64,000 nucleotides of DNA from Marinobacter manganoxydans MnI7-9 (GTDB lineage Bacteria; Pseudomonadota; Gammaproteobacteria; Pseudomonadales; Oleiphilaceae), in contig NZ_AGTR01000013.1 of the NCBI RefSeq assembly GCF_000235625.1, positions 79,401-143,400 on the forward strand, given 5' to 3'. Below are positions 7,207 to 15,056 of this stretch, piece after piece; position 1 is the stretch's first letter, and the number at the start of each line of letters is the position of its first letter. The position numbers and the translations under genes were made by a program. Under the pieces are notes generated by a model. That model did not search any database, was not told where the DNA came from, and was given only the letters and a program-made list of their open reading frames with translations.

Positions 7207-9909
7207 ATGGGGCAGTGCGTGAAACCATTCAATGATGGCTGTGCAGCCAACGACGAATTCCAGTCAGCGAACAGTGGTCTTCAACGGGGCGAGTTAATCA
7301 GGGACCTGCTCAGACAACGGGTTCATATTCCCCCGGTTCCGTCCGATTCAATGGTTCGGCCAAAGCTTGATACCAGGATTTCCGAAGCACTGACTTCCAG
7401 AGGTGTTCTTTTTCTGGAGGCGCCCTGTGGTTACGGCAAATCCCACGCTGTGGTCAGCGGCCTCGTCAGCGCTCAAATGGCTGCCGATCAAGTCCGCTGG
7501 ATTACGCTGAACTCCCAGGATAATGCACCATCCCGCTTCCTGACCTTGCTTGCCATTGCCCTGGATCTGCCTGAAACCCCGGAGCAGGGGCTCCAGAGCG
7601 GCGCCACCTTCTCGGATACCCTTTCGATGATGCAGGTCGCTTTGGCGCGAGAGGGTTCCGGCCAGCCACGGGTCCTGGTGCTCGACAACCTCCAAAATCT
7701 CAGCAATCCCGCCGTAGTGGACCTGCTTCAACAGCTGGTGATGGAATTTCCGAGTGGTTCGTCCATCATTCTTATCTCCCGTAAGGCGCTACCTTTCGAA
7801 ACGCACAGCCTCGAGCTGGAAAACCGTTTCACCCGCATCGGGTCTGAAACGCTTGAGTTTTCCCGTTCAGAAACCTTCGAGTTTTTCCGGTCCGCCACGA
7901 CGAAGAGCGAACTCACCAGCGTTGCTGTCGATAACCTCTACTATATGACCGAGGGCTGGGCGACGCCGTTGGCGCTGTATCGTCGGGAGGTTGCTCAGAA
8001 TATCGAGCGCAAACCCATTCAGGAAACACCGAGCGTTGAAAGGTTTTTGAAGGAGTCGGTGCTTGGCAATCTGACCCCGGGGCAGATGCGGTCCATGCGG
8101 GGTATTGCAGAACTTGAACTGTGCTCCGATGAACTGTTCCTGGCGCTTGAGCGACTCCTGCCTGAAGCTGGCTTTGTTCCCTCTCAGGCTGCCGAGCGGG
8201 GGCTGCCCCTGAAGCCGATGCCGGGCCGTGGTCGCTGGTTCCGTGTAAACCCGTTGTTGCAGGAATGGCTGAAGTCGCCCGTAATGGCCGGTTATTCGGA
8301 GCGGATGCTGCAGGCGAGCCGATGGTTTGGCGTGCGCGACCAGTTCCCGGAAGCATTGAAATACGCGCTACTGTCTGGAGATGCCGAGGAAGTCATCCGC
8401 ATAGCCGCTGAGGGATCAGAGGCTTTGCTGTTGGGTCAGGATACCGCATCGCTCCTGCGCCTTCGAAAGAGTCTGCCGGCCCAGCTCCTGGAACGAAGCG
8501 TGCGTCTCAGAATTGTCTATAGCTGGGTTCATGCAATTGGCGGCCAGTTCCGCCAGGCTCGAGCGCTGATTGATGGTCTGGCTGTGACCGACCGACAGGA
8601 GCAGGCTGCACGGATTCGTGCCTTGAAAGCGTTTATCCTGCGGGGCGAGGGCAGTGTTGGGCCGGCTTTGGACATGGCTGATGAGGCCCTGGCTGACGGG
8701 GAACTCAGTACTCAGGGCCAGCTTGTCACGCAGATGGTCCGTTCCAGTGCATTGTGCGCCGCGGGTCGATTCCCGGAGGCCCGGGAAGCAAACCGGGCTG
8801 CGTCGAGACTGGCAAGAGAAGCGGGCGATTCCGGTTCGGAAGCACTGGCGGTTTATGCCCATGCCCGGATCGAACTGGGCAAAGGCGCCCTGAAACATGC
8901 AGAGCAATTGTTGCGCACCGGTCTCGATACCGCCATGCAGGAGCTCTCGCGTCCTGCCCGGATTGGTGAAACCCGCCTGCAACTGAATCTGGTGCTTGTG
9001 CTTTGGCATCAGGGCCGTGAAGCGGAAGCAGATCGCCTGTTGGTCACCTGTGGGCGACATGCTGAACAGACCAGGGATCTTGGACTGCTGCTGGCGATGA
9101 CCATTCGTGTCTTGATGTGTCGGGCCCAGGGGCGATTGGAGGATGCGTTTGTCTGGATTGGTCGGGCCGAGCGTACCATGCATTCCTGGCAAGTCGACGA
9201 ATCCCTGTTCGTACCTGTTCTCGAGGCCCTGAAAGCCAACTGCTGGTTGTCGCAGAATCAGATCGACAGTGCCGATCAGGCGGTTCGAAAGCTTGCTCCT
9301 TACCGGGAAGCGGGCTGCGTACCGGAGCTTTTCCCCATGATGCCGGGCTTGCTGGACTGCCTTCAGGTTCGGGTCGACCTGGCCCGCGGTGATCTGATAA
9401 AAGCCCGGGAAACACTCCAGGGTATCCGTGAACGATATGAGGGAGCCATTCCATGGGGCGTAGAGCTCCACATGCGCTTGCTTGAGGCTGTGATCGTTCT
9501 GGATGAAAAGGGACCGGTGGTTGCCCTGAAGATTCTGTCTACCGTCGTCAATGAGGCTGCTGCAGAGCATTTCATCAGTCCTTTCCGGGAGCTCAGGAAC
9601 GAATTGCAGGAGCTAATGACGAAGGGCTTTGGTCAGCTTCCCGAGAGTGCGTTTAAAGAGGCGCTGGGCGAGGTGTTCGAGCTGCGTGAGGTCGCGGGTA
9701 CCCTGGACACCCTGGCGGAGCCCATCAGTGAGCGGGAGCAGGGCGTGCTTGAGCTGATTGCAAAAGGGCTTTCAAACCAGGAAATAGCTGACAAGCTGCA
9801 TATTTCCCTGCACACGGTGAAAACCCACGCGCGTCGAATCAATGCCAAGCTGGAAGTGAAATCCCGAACCCAGGCTATTGTCCGGGCCCGGGAGCTTGGG
9901 CTGCTTTAA
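7207..9909 (+). CDS. MalT-type LuxR family transcriptional regulator (ATPase + TPR-like + HTH)
   Basis: A 900-residue LuxR regulator of the large ATP-dependent (MalT-like) class. The P-loop APCGYGKS is at about 72-79 and Walker B VLVLDN at about 156-161. A long helical, TPR-like middle (about 400-800) follows, and the C-terminal LuxR HTH at about 838-900 includes SEREQGVLELIAKGLSNQEI. Such proteins bind ATP and a small inducer before activating promoters. The start is uncertain: ATG 7207 has GGAG only four bases upstream, and an in-frame GTG at 7219 has a better-spaced GGGG. It follows the DUF1302/DUF1329 terminator and is the natural candidate regulator of that pair. Its 3' end overlaps the convergent acyltransferase gene by 35 bases. 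Confidence 0.88.
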   Translation: MGQCVKPFNDGCAANDEFQSANSGLQRGELIRDLLRQRVHIPPVPSDSMVRPKLDTRISEALTSRGVLFLEAPCGYGKSHAVVSGLVSAQMAADQVRWITLNSQDNAPSRFLTLLAIALDLPETPEQGLQSGATFSDTLSMMQVALAREGSGQPRVLVLDNLQNLSNPAVVDLLQQLVMEFPSGSSIILISRKALPFETHSLELENRFTRIGSETLEFSRSETFEFFRSATTKSELTSVAVDNLYYMTEGWATPLALYRREVAQNIERKPIQETPSVERFLKESVLGNLTPGQMRSMRGIAELELCSDELFLALERLLPEAGFVPSQAAERGLPLKPMPGRGRWFRVNPLLQEWLKSPVMAGYSERMLQASRWFGVRDQFPEALKYALLSGDAEEVIRIAAEGSEALLLGQDTASLLRLRKSLPAQLLERSVRLRIVYSWVHAIGGQFRQARALIDGLAVTDRQEQAARIRALKAFILRGEGSVGPALDMADEALADGELSTQGQLVTQMVRSSALCAAGRFPEAREANRAASRLAREAGDSGSEALAVYAHARIELGKGALKHAEQLLRTGLDTAMQELSRPARIGETRLQLNLVLVLWHQGREAEADRLLVTCGRHAEQTRDLGLLLAMTIRVLMCRAQGRLEDAFVWIGRAERTMHSWQVDESLFVPVLEALKANCWLSQNQIDSADQAVRKLAPYREAGCVPELFPMMPGLLDCLQVRVDLARGDLIKARETLQGIRERYEGAIPWGVELHMRLLEAVIVLDEKGPVVALKILSTVVNEAAAEHFISPFRELRNELQELMTKGFGQLPESAFKEALGEVFELREVAGTLDTLAEPISEREQGVLELIAKGLSNQEIADKLHISLHTVKTHARRINAKLEVKSRTQAIVRARELGLL

Positions 9910-10789
9910 GCTCATCGATTCGCGCATCTTTTTCGGCCCAAATCTGGCTCACCCAGCGCTGGAACGCAATCCGGGTCTCCCGGTTGTTTTCGTAATCCAT
10001 TCCCAGAAACTCGCCTGGAATTTCCCGCGTCCGAACGTCAATAATAATCCTTCGGATTCGCCCGCAAAGGTAATCCCAAAAGCCGGCCCTGCCTTCGGGA
10101 TACACGATCGTGACATCCAGCATTGTGTGAATCATGTCGCCCATCGCGTCCAGTACAAAAGCCGTTCCGCCTGCTCTCGGTTTCAAGAGGTGCTTGTAGG
10201 GTGAATTCTGGCGATCATGCTTCTCGGGTGTAAAACGGGTGCCTTCCATGAAGTTGAAGATCGTTACCGGGGTGTAGCGAAACTTCTCGCAGGCAGCCTG
10301 GGTGGCCGCTACATCCTTTCCCTTGAGCTCAGGGCGTTTGGCAATCTGTTCCTTGGTGTGGCGATGCATGAACGGAAAATCCAGCGCCCACCAGGCAACC
10401 CCCAGAAACGGCACCCAGATCAGCTGTTTCTTCAGGAAGAACTTCAGCAGGGGAATCCGGCTGTTCAGTACGTACTGAATGGCGGGAATGTCGGCCCAGC
10501 TTTGATGGTTGCAGGTGACAAAATACCAGTGCTTCCGGCTGAGATTTTCCACGCCCCGCACATCCCAGTCGACCTTGTGCAGAAGTTCCATCAGCAGATT
10601 GTTGAAGCCAATCCAGACCCACGCGATGGTGTTGAGGATCACCGTGCAGCCCTTTCGTACGGCGGTAATGGGCAGAACGAGTTTAAGCAGGGCGACTGCG
10701 AGGAGAAACGGAATCAGCACCAACGTGTTACACAGGATGAGCAGGGCCGCCAAAGTCCCCTTCAGCGGCGCGGGGAGAAAATCGAGCAT
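9875..10789 (-). CDS. Lysophospholipid acyltransferase-like membrane protein (YihG type)
   Basis: A 304-residue protein of the PlsC-type LPLAT superfamily. It has the acyltransferase box NHQSWAD (94-100), the acyl-acceptor motif EGTRFTPEK (182-190), and hydrophobic segments at about 10-38 and 47-65. Length and wording match E. coli YihG, an inner-membrane acyltransferase that modifies phospholipid composition. The acceptor here is not known. It lies 13 bases downstream of the Bax-like gene on the same strand, so the two are probably co-transcribed. Its last 35 bases overlap the end of the convergent LuxR gene. Confidence 0.85.
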   Translation of the reverse strand: MLDFLPAPLKGTLAALLILCNTLVLIPFLLAVALLKLVLPITAVRKGCTVILNTIAWVWIGFNNLLMELLHKVDWDVRGVENLSRKHWYFVTCNHQSWADIPAIQYVLNSRIPLLKFFLKKQLIWVPFLGVAWWALDFPFMHRHTKEQIAKRPELKGKDVAATQAACEKFRYTPVTIFNFMEGTRFTPEKHDRQNSPYKHLLKPRAGGTAFVLDAMGDMIHTMLDVTIVYPEGRAGFWDYLCGRIRRIIIDVRTREIPGEFLGMDYENNRETRIAFQRWVSQIWAEKDARIDELKAAQAPGPGQ

Positions 10790-10801
10790 GGGGTAGGGTC
10801 T

Positions 10802-11737
10802 CTAACCTTCAGCCGGGTTGGTTTTCAGTGATGATTGGCGGGGTAGCAAACCGGTTTCCGCTTCGGTAGAAGCCAGCTGTTCGAGGCTGCCGGGTTCGAG
10901 GTTTCTAACCACGCTGCGGAAATCGTCGTCGTAAAACTCCAGGTTGTTGTAGTGAATCATTGCCCGGATCTCTTCAATGTATTCTTCTCCGCGCTCGGAG
11001 TAGCCAAGCAGACCCTCTGCAAGCTCCAGGCCTGAGAGAGGGGCATTATCACGGCGGTCTTCGAGGCGGACGTCTCGCAACAACTGATAGGTCGGGTGGC
11101 GATTCAGGTTCTGTATGTACGCACGAACCGAGCGGTAGGGTGAGGAGAACTTGGCCACCTCATGGCTCGCGCCCTCTGCTCGGCCGCGGGGAACAAGTCC
11201 GCAGCCTTTCGAAAAGCACCACTGGCCAAAAAGGTTATTACCTTTCGTGGCAAACCGGGAGGTGCCCCAGGCGGATTCGTTGGCGGCCTGTGCCAGGATC
11301 AGAGACGGAGGAATCACATCGAGACGCTTGCGTAGCAGGGCAAACTGCTCGTCGCTGCCGGGCTCGGCATCCACTCTTAATCGCTCAGACTGTTGGGCCA
11401 GCCAATCATACTCCTTGCTGGTCAATGTCTCCTTCGCAGCTAGGCTATCCAGGTAGTCTCGCTCAATCAGAATCCGTGAGTTGGCCAGAACAATCCGTGG
11501 GTAGAGAAACGAGAAGAACGCGGCCTTCTTCTCTGTGGTGTCCTGATACTGAGAAAAATCCGGCAGGTCGTCGTTGGCCCAGCTCGGGAGCGGAGGCAGA
11601 GAAGACAGTGCGGGTTCGGAGCCTGTGTTATCGGAGTTGATCCGGTCAATACTGGCCTGTGGCGTATAAAAGCCACCGCCGATCGCAAATGCAATCAGGG
11701 GGAGCATCAGTATGACGGCCCGTTTACCCGCAGACAT
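10802..11737 (-). CDS. Bax-like peptidoglycan N-acetylglucosaminidase (GH73)
   Basis: A 311-residue protein with an N-terminal signal or anchor segment (about 7-24). The Bax/FlgJ-type glucosaminidase domain follows, with the catalytic Glu in ANESAWGTS (Glu154) and then GNNLFGQWCF. The stretch FFSFLYPRIVLANSRIL near residue 75 is characteristic of Bax proteins. GH73 enzymes cut the glycan strand of peptidoglycan, so it should act in the periplasm. A short inverted repeat (CTCTCG / CGAGAG) lies just upstream of the start and could be an operator. It is followed at 13 bases by the YihG-like gene. Confidence 0.85.
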   Translation of the reverse strand: MSAGKRAVILMLPLIAFAIGGGFYTPQASIDRINSDNTGSEPALSSLPPLPSWANDDLPDFSQYQDTTEKKAAFFSFLYPRIVLANSRILIERDYLDSLAAKETLTSKEYDWLAQQSERLRVDAEPGSDEQFALLRKRLDVIPPSLILAQAANESAWGTSRFATKGNNLFGQWCFSKGCGLVPRGRAEGASHEVAKFSSPYRSVRAYIQNLNRHPTYQLLRDVRLEDRRDNAPLSGLELAEGLLGYSERGEEYIEEIRAMIHYNNLEFYDDDFRSVVRNLEPGSLEQLASTEAETGLLPRQSSLKTNPAEG

Positions 11738-11826
11738 AAAACCTCTCGTTTCAATCGATATAGCAATGATTATAACAGGTTATACGAGAGCGTTTGCCAG
11801 TTGGGTTTTGTCGGATGCCACTGCCG

Positions 11827-13998
11827 TCAGGGCAGTCGTGTTGCAACAAGCAAACCGATCTGTTCCTCACCACCCCCTGTGGATCGGAAACGCAAATAGA
11901 ACTGGTCCTGACTGGCGGTGTGAAAACCCTCAAGCACAAGGTTGCCTGAGGTGAACTCTACCCTCCCGTCGCCCAGTTGGCTGAGCGCCAGGTCGATGTC
12001 CGCCAGGCTCTCCAGCGCAGGTTTTGTCACGGTCTCGTCATCAACGGAATGGGTGCTGGTCAGCGAAGTCGGCGAGAGTGTTGCCGAGCTTGAGGATTCG
12101 ATGGTCAGCAGGGCATTGTCAAAATGTCGGAGGCGGTTCGTCTGCGATGTCAGGGCCAGGGCCACGCCCTGAAGCCTGAACTGTCCCGCAGCCGGTGCGG
12201 TGTTCGCGGTTTGTTCCGCCGCAATCAGGATACCGTCTCCAAGCGGACCATCGTCCAGGTTGAATGCCATCAGGGTGCCATCCGGGGTGCTGGCACCGAC
12301 CCCAATATCTGGCCGCTGGAAATCACCGGAAGCGGTGGTGATGTCCAGGTTCAGTCGTCCGATATCCACATCCCCGTTGCTGAGCCGCGAGGTTCGGTTG
12401 CTCAGGGTCCAGGATTCTGTTCGGGTACCGGTGGAGTCCGTCGTGACAGCGCCTGAACTGTCTCGTTGTAATGACGTAAAGCTCTGGGATTGGTTCACTG
12501 TGCCGCCAGAAATCTGCCATTGGCCAACGCCTGCTTCAATGGTGAGAGGCGTTGTCTCATCGCTGAATCGGGTTCCAAGATACAGCATGTTGTAGTCGCG
12601 GCCATTCAGACTGTCTGCGTCGAATCCCTCCTTCCTGAGGAGGTTGACCTCAAGAACCGACAGATACTGATCCTCCAGAGTACCCAGCCGCCGCAACTGG
12701 TCGCCGTCTGCTTCCAGCTCGATAGCTTTGCCAGCGCTGAAATAGCCGCTGATCACCCGGTCGGGCCCAGTGGTTTCATCCTCAGGCGCGCTTGTGAAGG
12801 CGTCCAGGTAGTAGGGATTGCGAGTCCAGCCAATAATTTTCGAGCTGCCCCGGCCGGTAATGCTCTGATACAGGGCCCGGCCTGCCAGCAGGCGGGTGCC
12901 TTCCAACAACGTGGCTGCTCCAGGTGATGAGGAGTGGGTATTCCGTTCCCAGTATTCGGAGCCCCGCACGAAGAAGTTGTTTCCCGCCTGGTGAATCAGA
13001 GCCTCGCGATCGTATGGGATATCGTTGGCCAGAGAGGTCACTCGGATGTTGAAGGCATCAAAGCTGGTCAGGGTCAGAGCCGGATAAACATAGCCGGTGC
13101 CATTATCATCGGTCAGCACCTCTTCCTGGGCCGTTCGAACACCCCATTGTCCGGACCCGCTCAGGGTAGACTCGAGAAAGGTCTGCCCCAGCTCGATACC
13201 CAGAAATACCGAATTGTAGTCTGCGGAACTGGCGCTGATCTTTCCCGAGGACGTCTCATCGAGCACCGCGTAGTCGGCCATTGCGCTCACGTAACGGGCA
13301 AAGTCTCCCCGATCTTCGAGAATATCCAGGGCACCGCCGAGGCCAACATTGGATGGAATCTCAATTTCAAAGTCGTGGACCTGATCGGCGAGGGTCGACC
13401 AAACATACTTGTTCAGGCATAGCTCGCCGCCTTCATCGGCAACGCAATCCAGAATGGTCTGGAACTCACCGGCCGTATAGCTGCTGAGCGTGTTACGCAC
13501 CAGATATTCGGAAAAAGGATTCACCTTCACATCCCGGTCTGCATCGGCCGCCAGGGCTCGCATCCGGGTGTTGCCATAACTGGCATCGATAATCACATCC
13601 GGTCCAAGGGGCAGGCCTTCTGTGAATTCGATAATGGTGAAACCTTCGCTGTCGGTGCGGCTGGAAATGGGAGGCTCGCCCAGGTTCTGCAAGGCCGGGT
13701 TGGTGTAGTAAACACTCACCCTGTCCGGTTGCACGATTCTCAGGTTGCGGCGGGTAGGCTCGCCGTCGCTGGTGACACCACCCGGTACTTCCATGGTTAC
13801 CCGGACTTCGTTGCTGGCGAGGCCCCCGGTGTTGGTGGAATCGCCGGTGTTGCCGGAGCTGAAATCGTCCACCGGGTTCTTGTTGCCTGCGAAGTCATTG
13901 GGCTGACTAGCCGCCCCCTCAATGGCATCGTCACCGCCACCACATCCGGCGGTGAGTAATAGAGTCGAAGAGAGCAATAAACCGAGTGTGAATCGCAT
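11827..13998 (-). CDS. Large lipoprotein of unknown function
   Basis: A 723-residue protein with a clear lipoprotein signal: basic start MRFTLG, hydrophobic core and lipobox LTAGC with the acylated Cys at 19, then a Gly/Asp-rich linker. Residue +2 after the Cys is Gly, so outer-membrane sorting is likely. The mature part is acidic and Ser/Thr-rich with many strand-like segments, and I recognise no domain. Cys pairs occur in the ILDCVADEGGELCL stretch near residue 190. A lipid-linked periplasmic or surface protein is the safest reading. It stands alone between bax and the YfaZ-like gene. Confidence 0.75.
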   Translation of the reverse strand: MRFTLGLLLSSTLLLTAGCGGGDDAIEGAASQPNDFAGNKNPVDDFSSGNTGDSTNTGGLASNEVRVTMEVPGGVTSDGEPTRRNLRIVQPDRVSVYYTNPALQNLGEPPISSRTDSEGFTIIEFTEGLPLGPDVIIDASYGNTRMRALAADADRDVKVNPFSEYLVRNTLSSYTAGEFQTILDCVADEGGELCLNKYVWSTLADQVHDFEIEIPSNVGLGGALDILEDRGDFARYVSAMADYAVLDETSSGKISASSADYNSVFLGIELGQTFLESTLSGSGQWGVRTAQEEVLTDDNGTGYVYPALTLTSFDAFNIRVTSLANDIPYDREALIHQAGNNFFVRGSEYWERNTHSSSPGAATLLEGTRLLAGRALYQSITGRGSSKIIGWTRNPYYLDAFTSAPEDETTGPDRVISGYFSAGKAIELEADGDQLRRLGTLEDQYLSVLEVNLLRKEGFDADSLNGRDYNMLYLGTRFSDETTPLTIEAGVGQWQISGGTVNQSQSFTSLQRDSSGAVTTDSTGTRTESWTLSNRTSRLSNGDVDIGRLNLDITTASGDFQRPDIGVGASTPDGTLMAFNLDDGPLGDGILIAAEQTANTAPAAGQFRLQGVALALTSQTNRLRHFDNALLTIESSSSATLSPTSLTSTHSVDDETVTKPALESLADIDLALSQLGDGRVEFTSGNLVLEGFHTASQDQFYLRFRSTGGGEEQIGLLVATRLP

Positions 13999-14095
13999 GC
14001 CTGGCTATCCGTGCAGAAAATACAGGCAAACAGTCTAACAGTGGGATTCTCGGGAAAGCGTGAGGAAAAGCACGAAAGGGTTATGGAGGGAACAC

Positions 14096-14121
14096 GAAAC
14101 GGGCCCCACCGGGCCCGTTTC
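14096..14121 (-). terminator. GC-rich hairpin downstream of the YfaZ-like gene
   Basis: An 11-bp stem, GAAACGGGCCC (14096-14106) with GGGCCCGTTTC (14111-14121), and a four-base loop, 15 bases after the stop codon of the minus-strand YfaZ-like gene. The following T-run is weak (TTTCGTGTT on the minus strand), so termination is probable, not certain. Confidence 0.55.
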
Positions 14122-14135
14122 AGAAAAGGCAGGAA

Positions 14136-14693
14136 TCAGAAGAAAATCTTCATGCCCGCCATAACGCCTTCATCGAGATTGACGTCTCGTGAGGAGTTCT
14201 CGATATCGGTGTTCAGATAGCGATAGCCGGCGAAAATCTCGGCGTTGCGGATAACCCGATAGCTACCACGCAGCTCAAGGCTGGTCATATCATCGGAATC
14301 GCCAAACGAGAGAATGCTGGGGGCGTAGTGCAGGCCACCGGTGAACGACAGGCCAGGGACATCCGGGATATTGACGGTCGCAAAACCGCCAAGACCGACA
14401 GCACCGCCATCGGCGCGGCTTTGATCCCAATAGATACCCCTCATGCCGATGCCGGCTGTGGTGGGCAGGTTGCCGATTGCCGTGCGGCCCTGGGCATGGA
14501 AATCAACGTTGAAAATATCGCGGCCACCTTCGCGGTAGGTGTAACCGGTGCCAAGCTGGATATCGTTGTTGGTGCCGAAGAAGTTTACCTGGCCCTTCAC
14601 CGAGTCGTTTGTAAGGCTAAGATCCACGTCACCTGCGAAGGCAGGCGCGGCAGCCAGTGAGAGAACCATCAGGGAAATCCGGGACGCTTTCAT
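14136..14693 (-). CDS. YfaZ-family outer-membrane protein
   Basis: A 185-residue protein with a signal peptide (MKASRISLMVLSLAAAPAFA, cleaved before GDVDLSL). The rest alternates hydrophobic and polar residues as in a small beta-barrel and ends in MKIFF, a terminal Phe typical of outer-membrane proteins. The arrangement fits the YfaZ family (about 180 residues), regarded as outer-membrane channels of unknown substrate. It is a single gene, followed by a hairpin, with YacG upstream at 113 bases. Confidence 0.78.
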   Translation of the reverse strand: MKASRISLMVLSLAAAPAFAGDVDLSLTNDSVKGQVNFFGTNNDIQLGTGYTYREGGRDIFNVDFHAQGRTAIGNLPTTAGIGMRGIYWDQSRADGGAVGLGGFATVNIPDVPGLSFTGGLHYAPSILSFGDSDDMTSLELRGSYRVIRNAEIFAGYRYLNTDIENSSRDVNLDEGVMAGMKIFF

Positions 14694-14805
14694 AGTTGTG
14701 CACCTTCGTTACGTTTTTAGCAGAATTGGCGGTATGTTAACGGGACGCACCGGACCACTCAACTTAAATGCCAGTAAGTCCCCGTTAACTTTCATTTTTC
14801 GCAGA

Positions 14806-14994
14806 TCAGTGCCGGGTGGTCTCGCCGCCCTGGTCCAGATCTTCTGGTGATGCGTTCTCAGCGGGTACCCGGTATTCCTCGTTGGCCCAGGCCCCCAGAT
14901 CGATCAGTTTGCAACGCTCGGAGCAGAAAGGGCGCCAGGGATTGGTCTCGGTCCATTCCACGGACTTTTTACAGGTTGGGCATTCAACGTTCAT
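14806..14994 (-). CDS. yacG: DNA gyrase inhibitor YacG (zinc-binding)
   Basis: A 62-residue YacG protein. The two zinc pairs CPTCKK (N-terminal) and FCSERCK, followed by [13 protein letters not shown], are the family signature. The frame is open further upstream, but the ATG at 14994 gives MNVECPTCK, exactly where YacG proteins begin. YacG binds GyrB and inhibits gyrase in E. coli. In many relatives it lies directly after pilD-coaE. Here an unknown envelope gene, trmO and a histidine kinase separate it from coaE. Confidence 0.93.
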   Translation of the reverse strand: MNVECPTCKKSVEWTETNPWRPFCSERCKLIDLGAWANEEYRVPAENASPEDLDQGGETTRH

Positions 14995-15056
14995 GGTTGC
15001 CTTCGGGTATCGGAAACGTGTCTGGATGTCTGTGCCTGTAGTTCGGTAAGCCGGTC

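Noticed and set aside
8416-9570. Minus-strand open frame (384 codons) opposite the LuxR gene
   Set aside because: It lies wholly inside the MalT-type regulator and has no family features.
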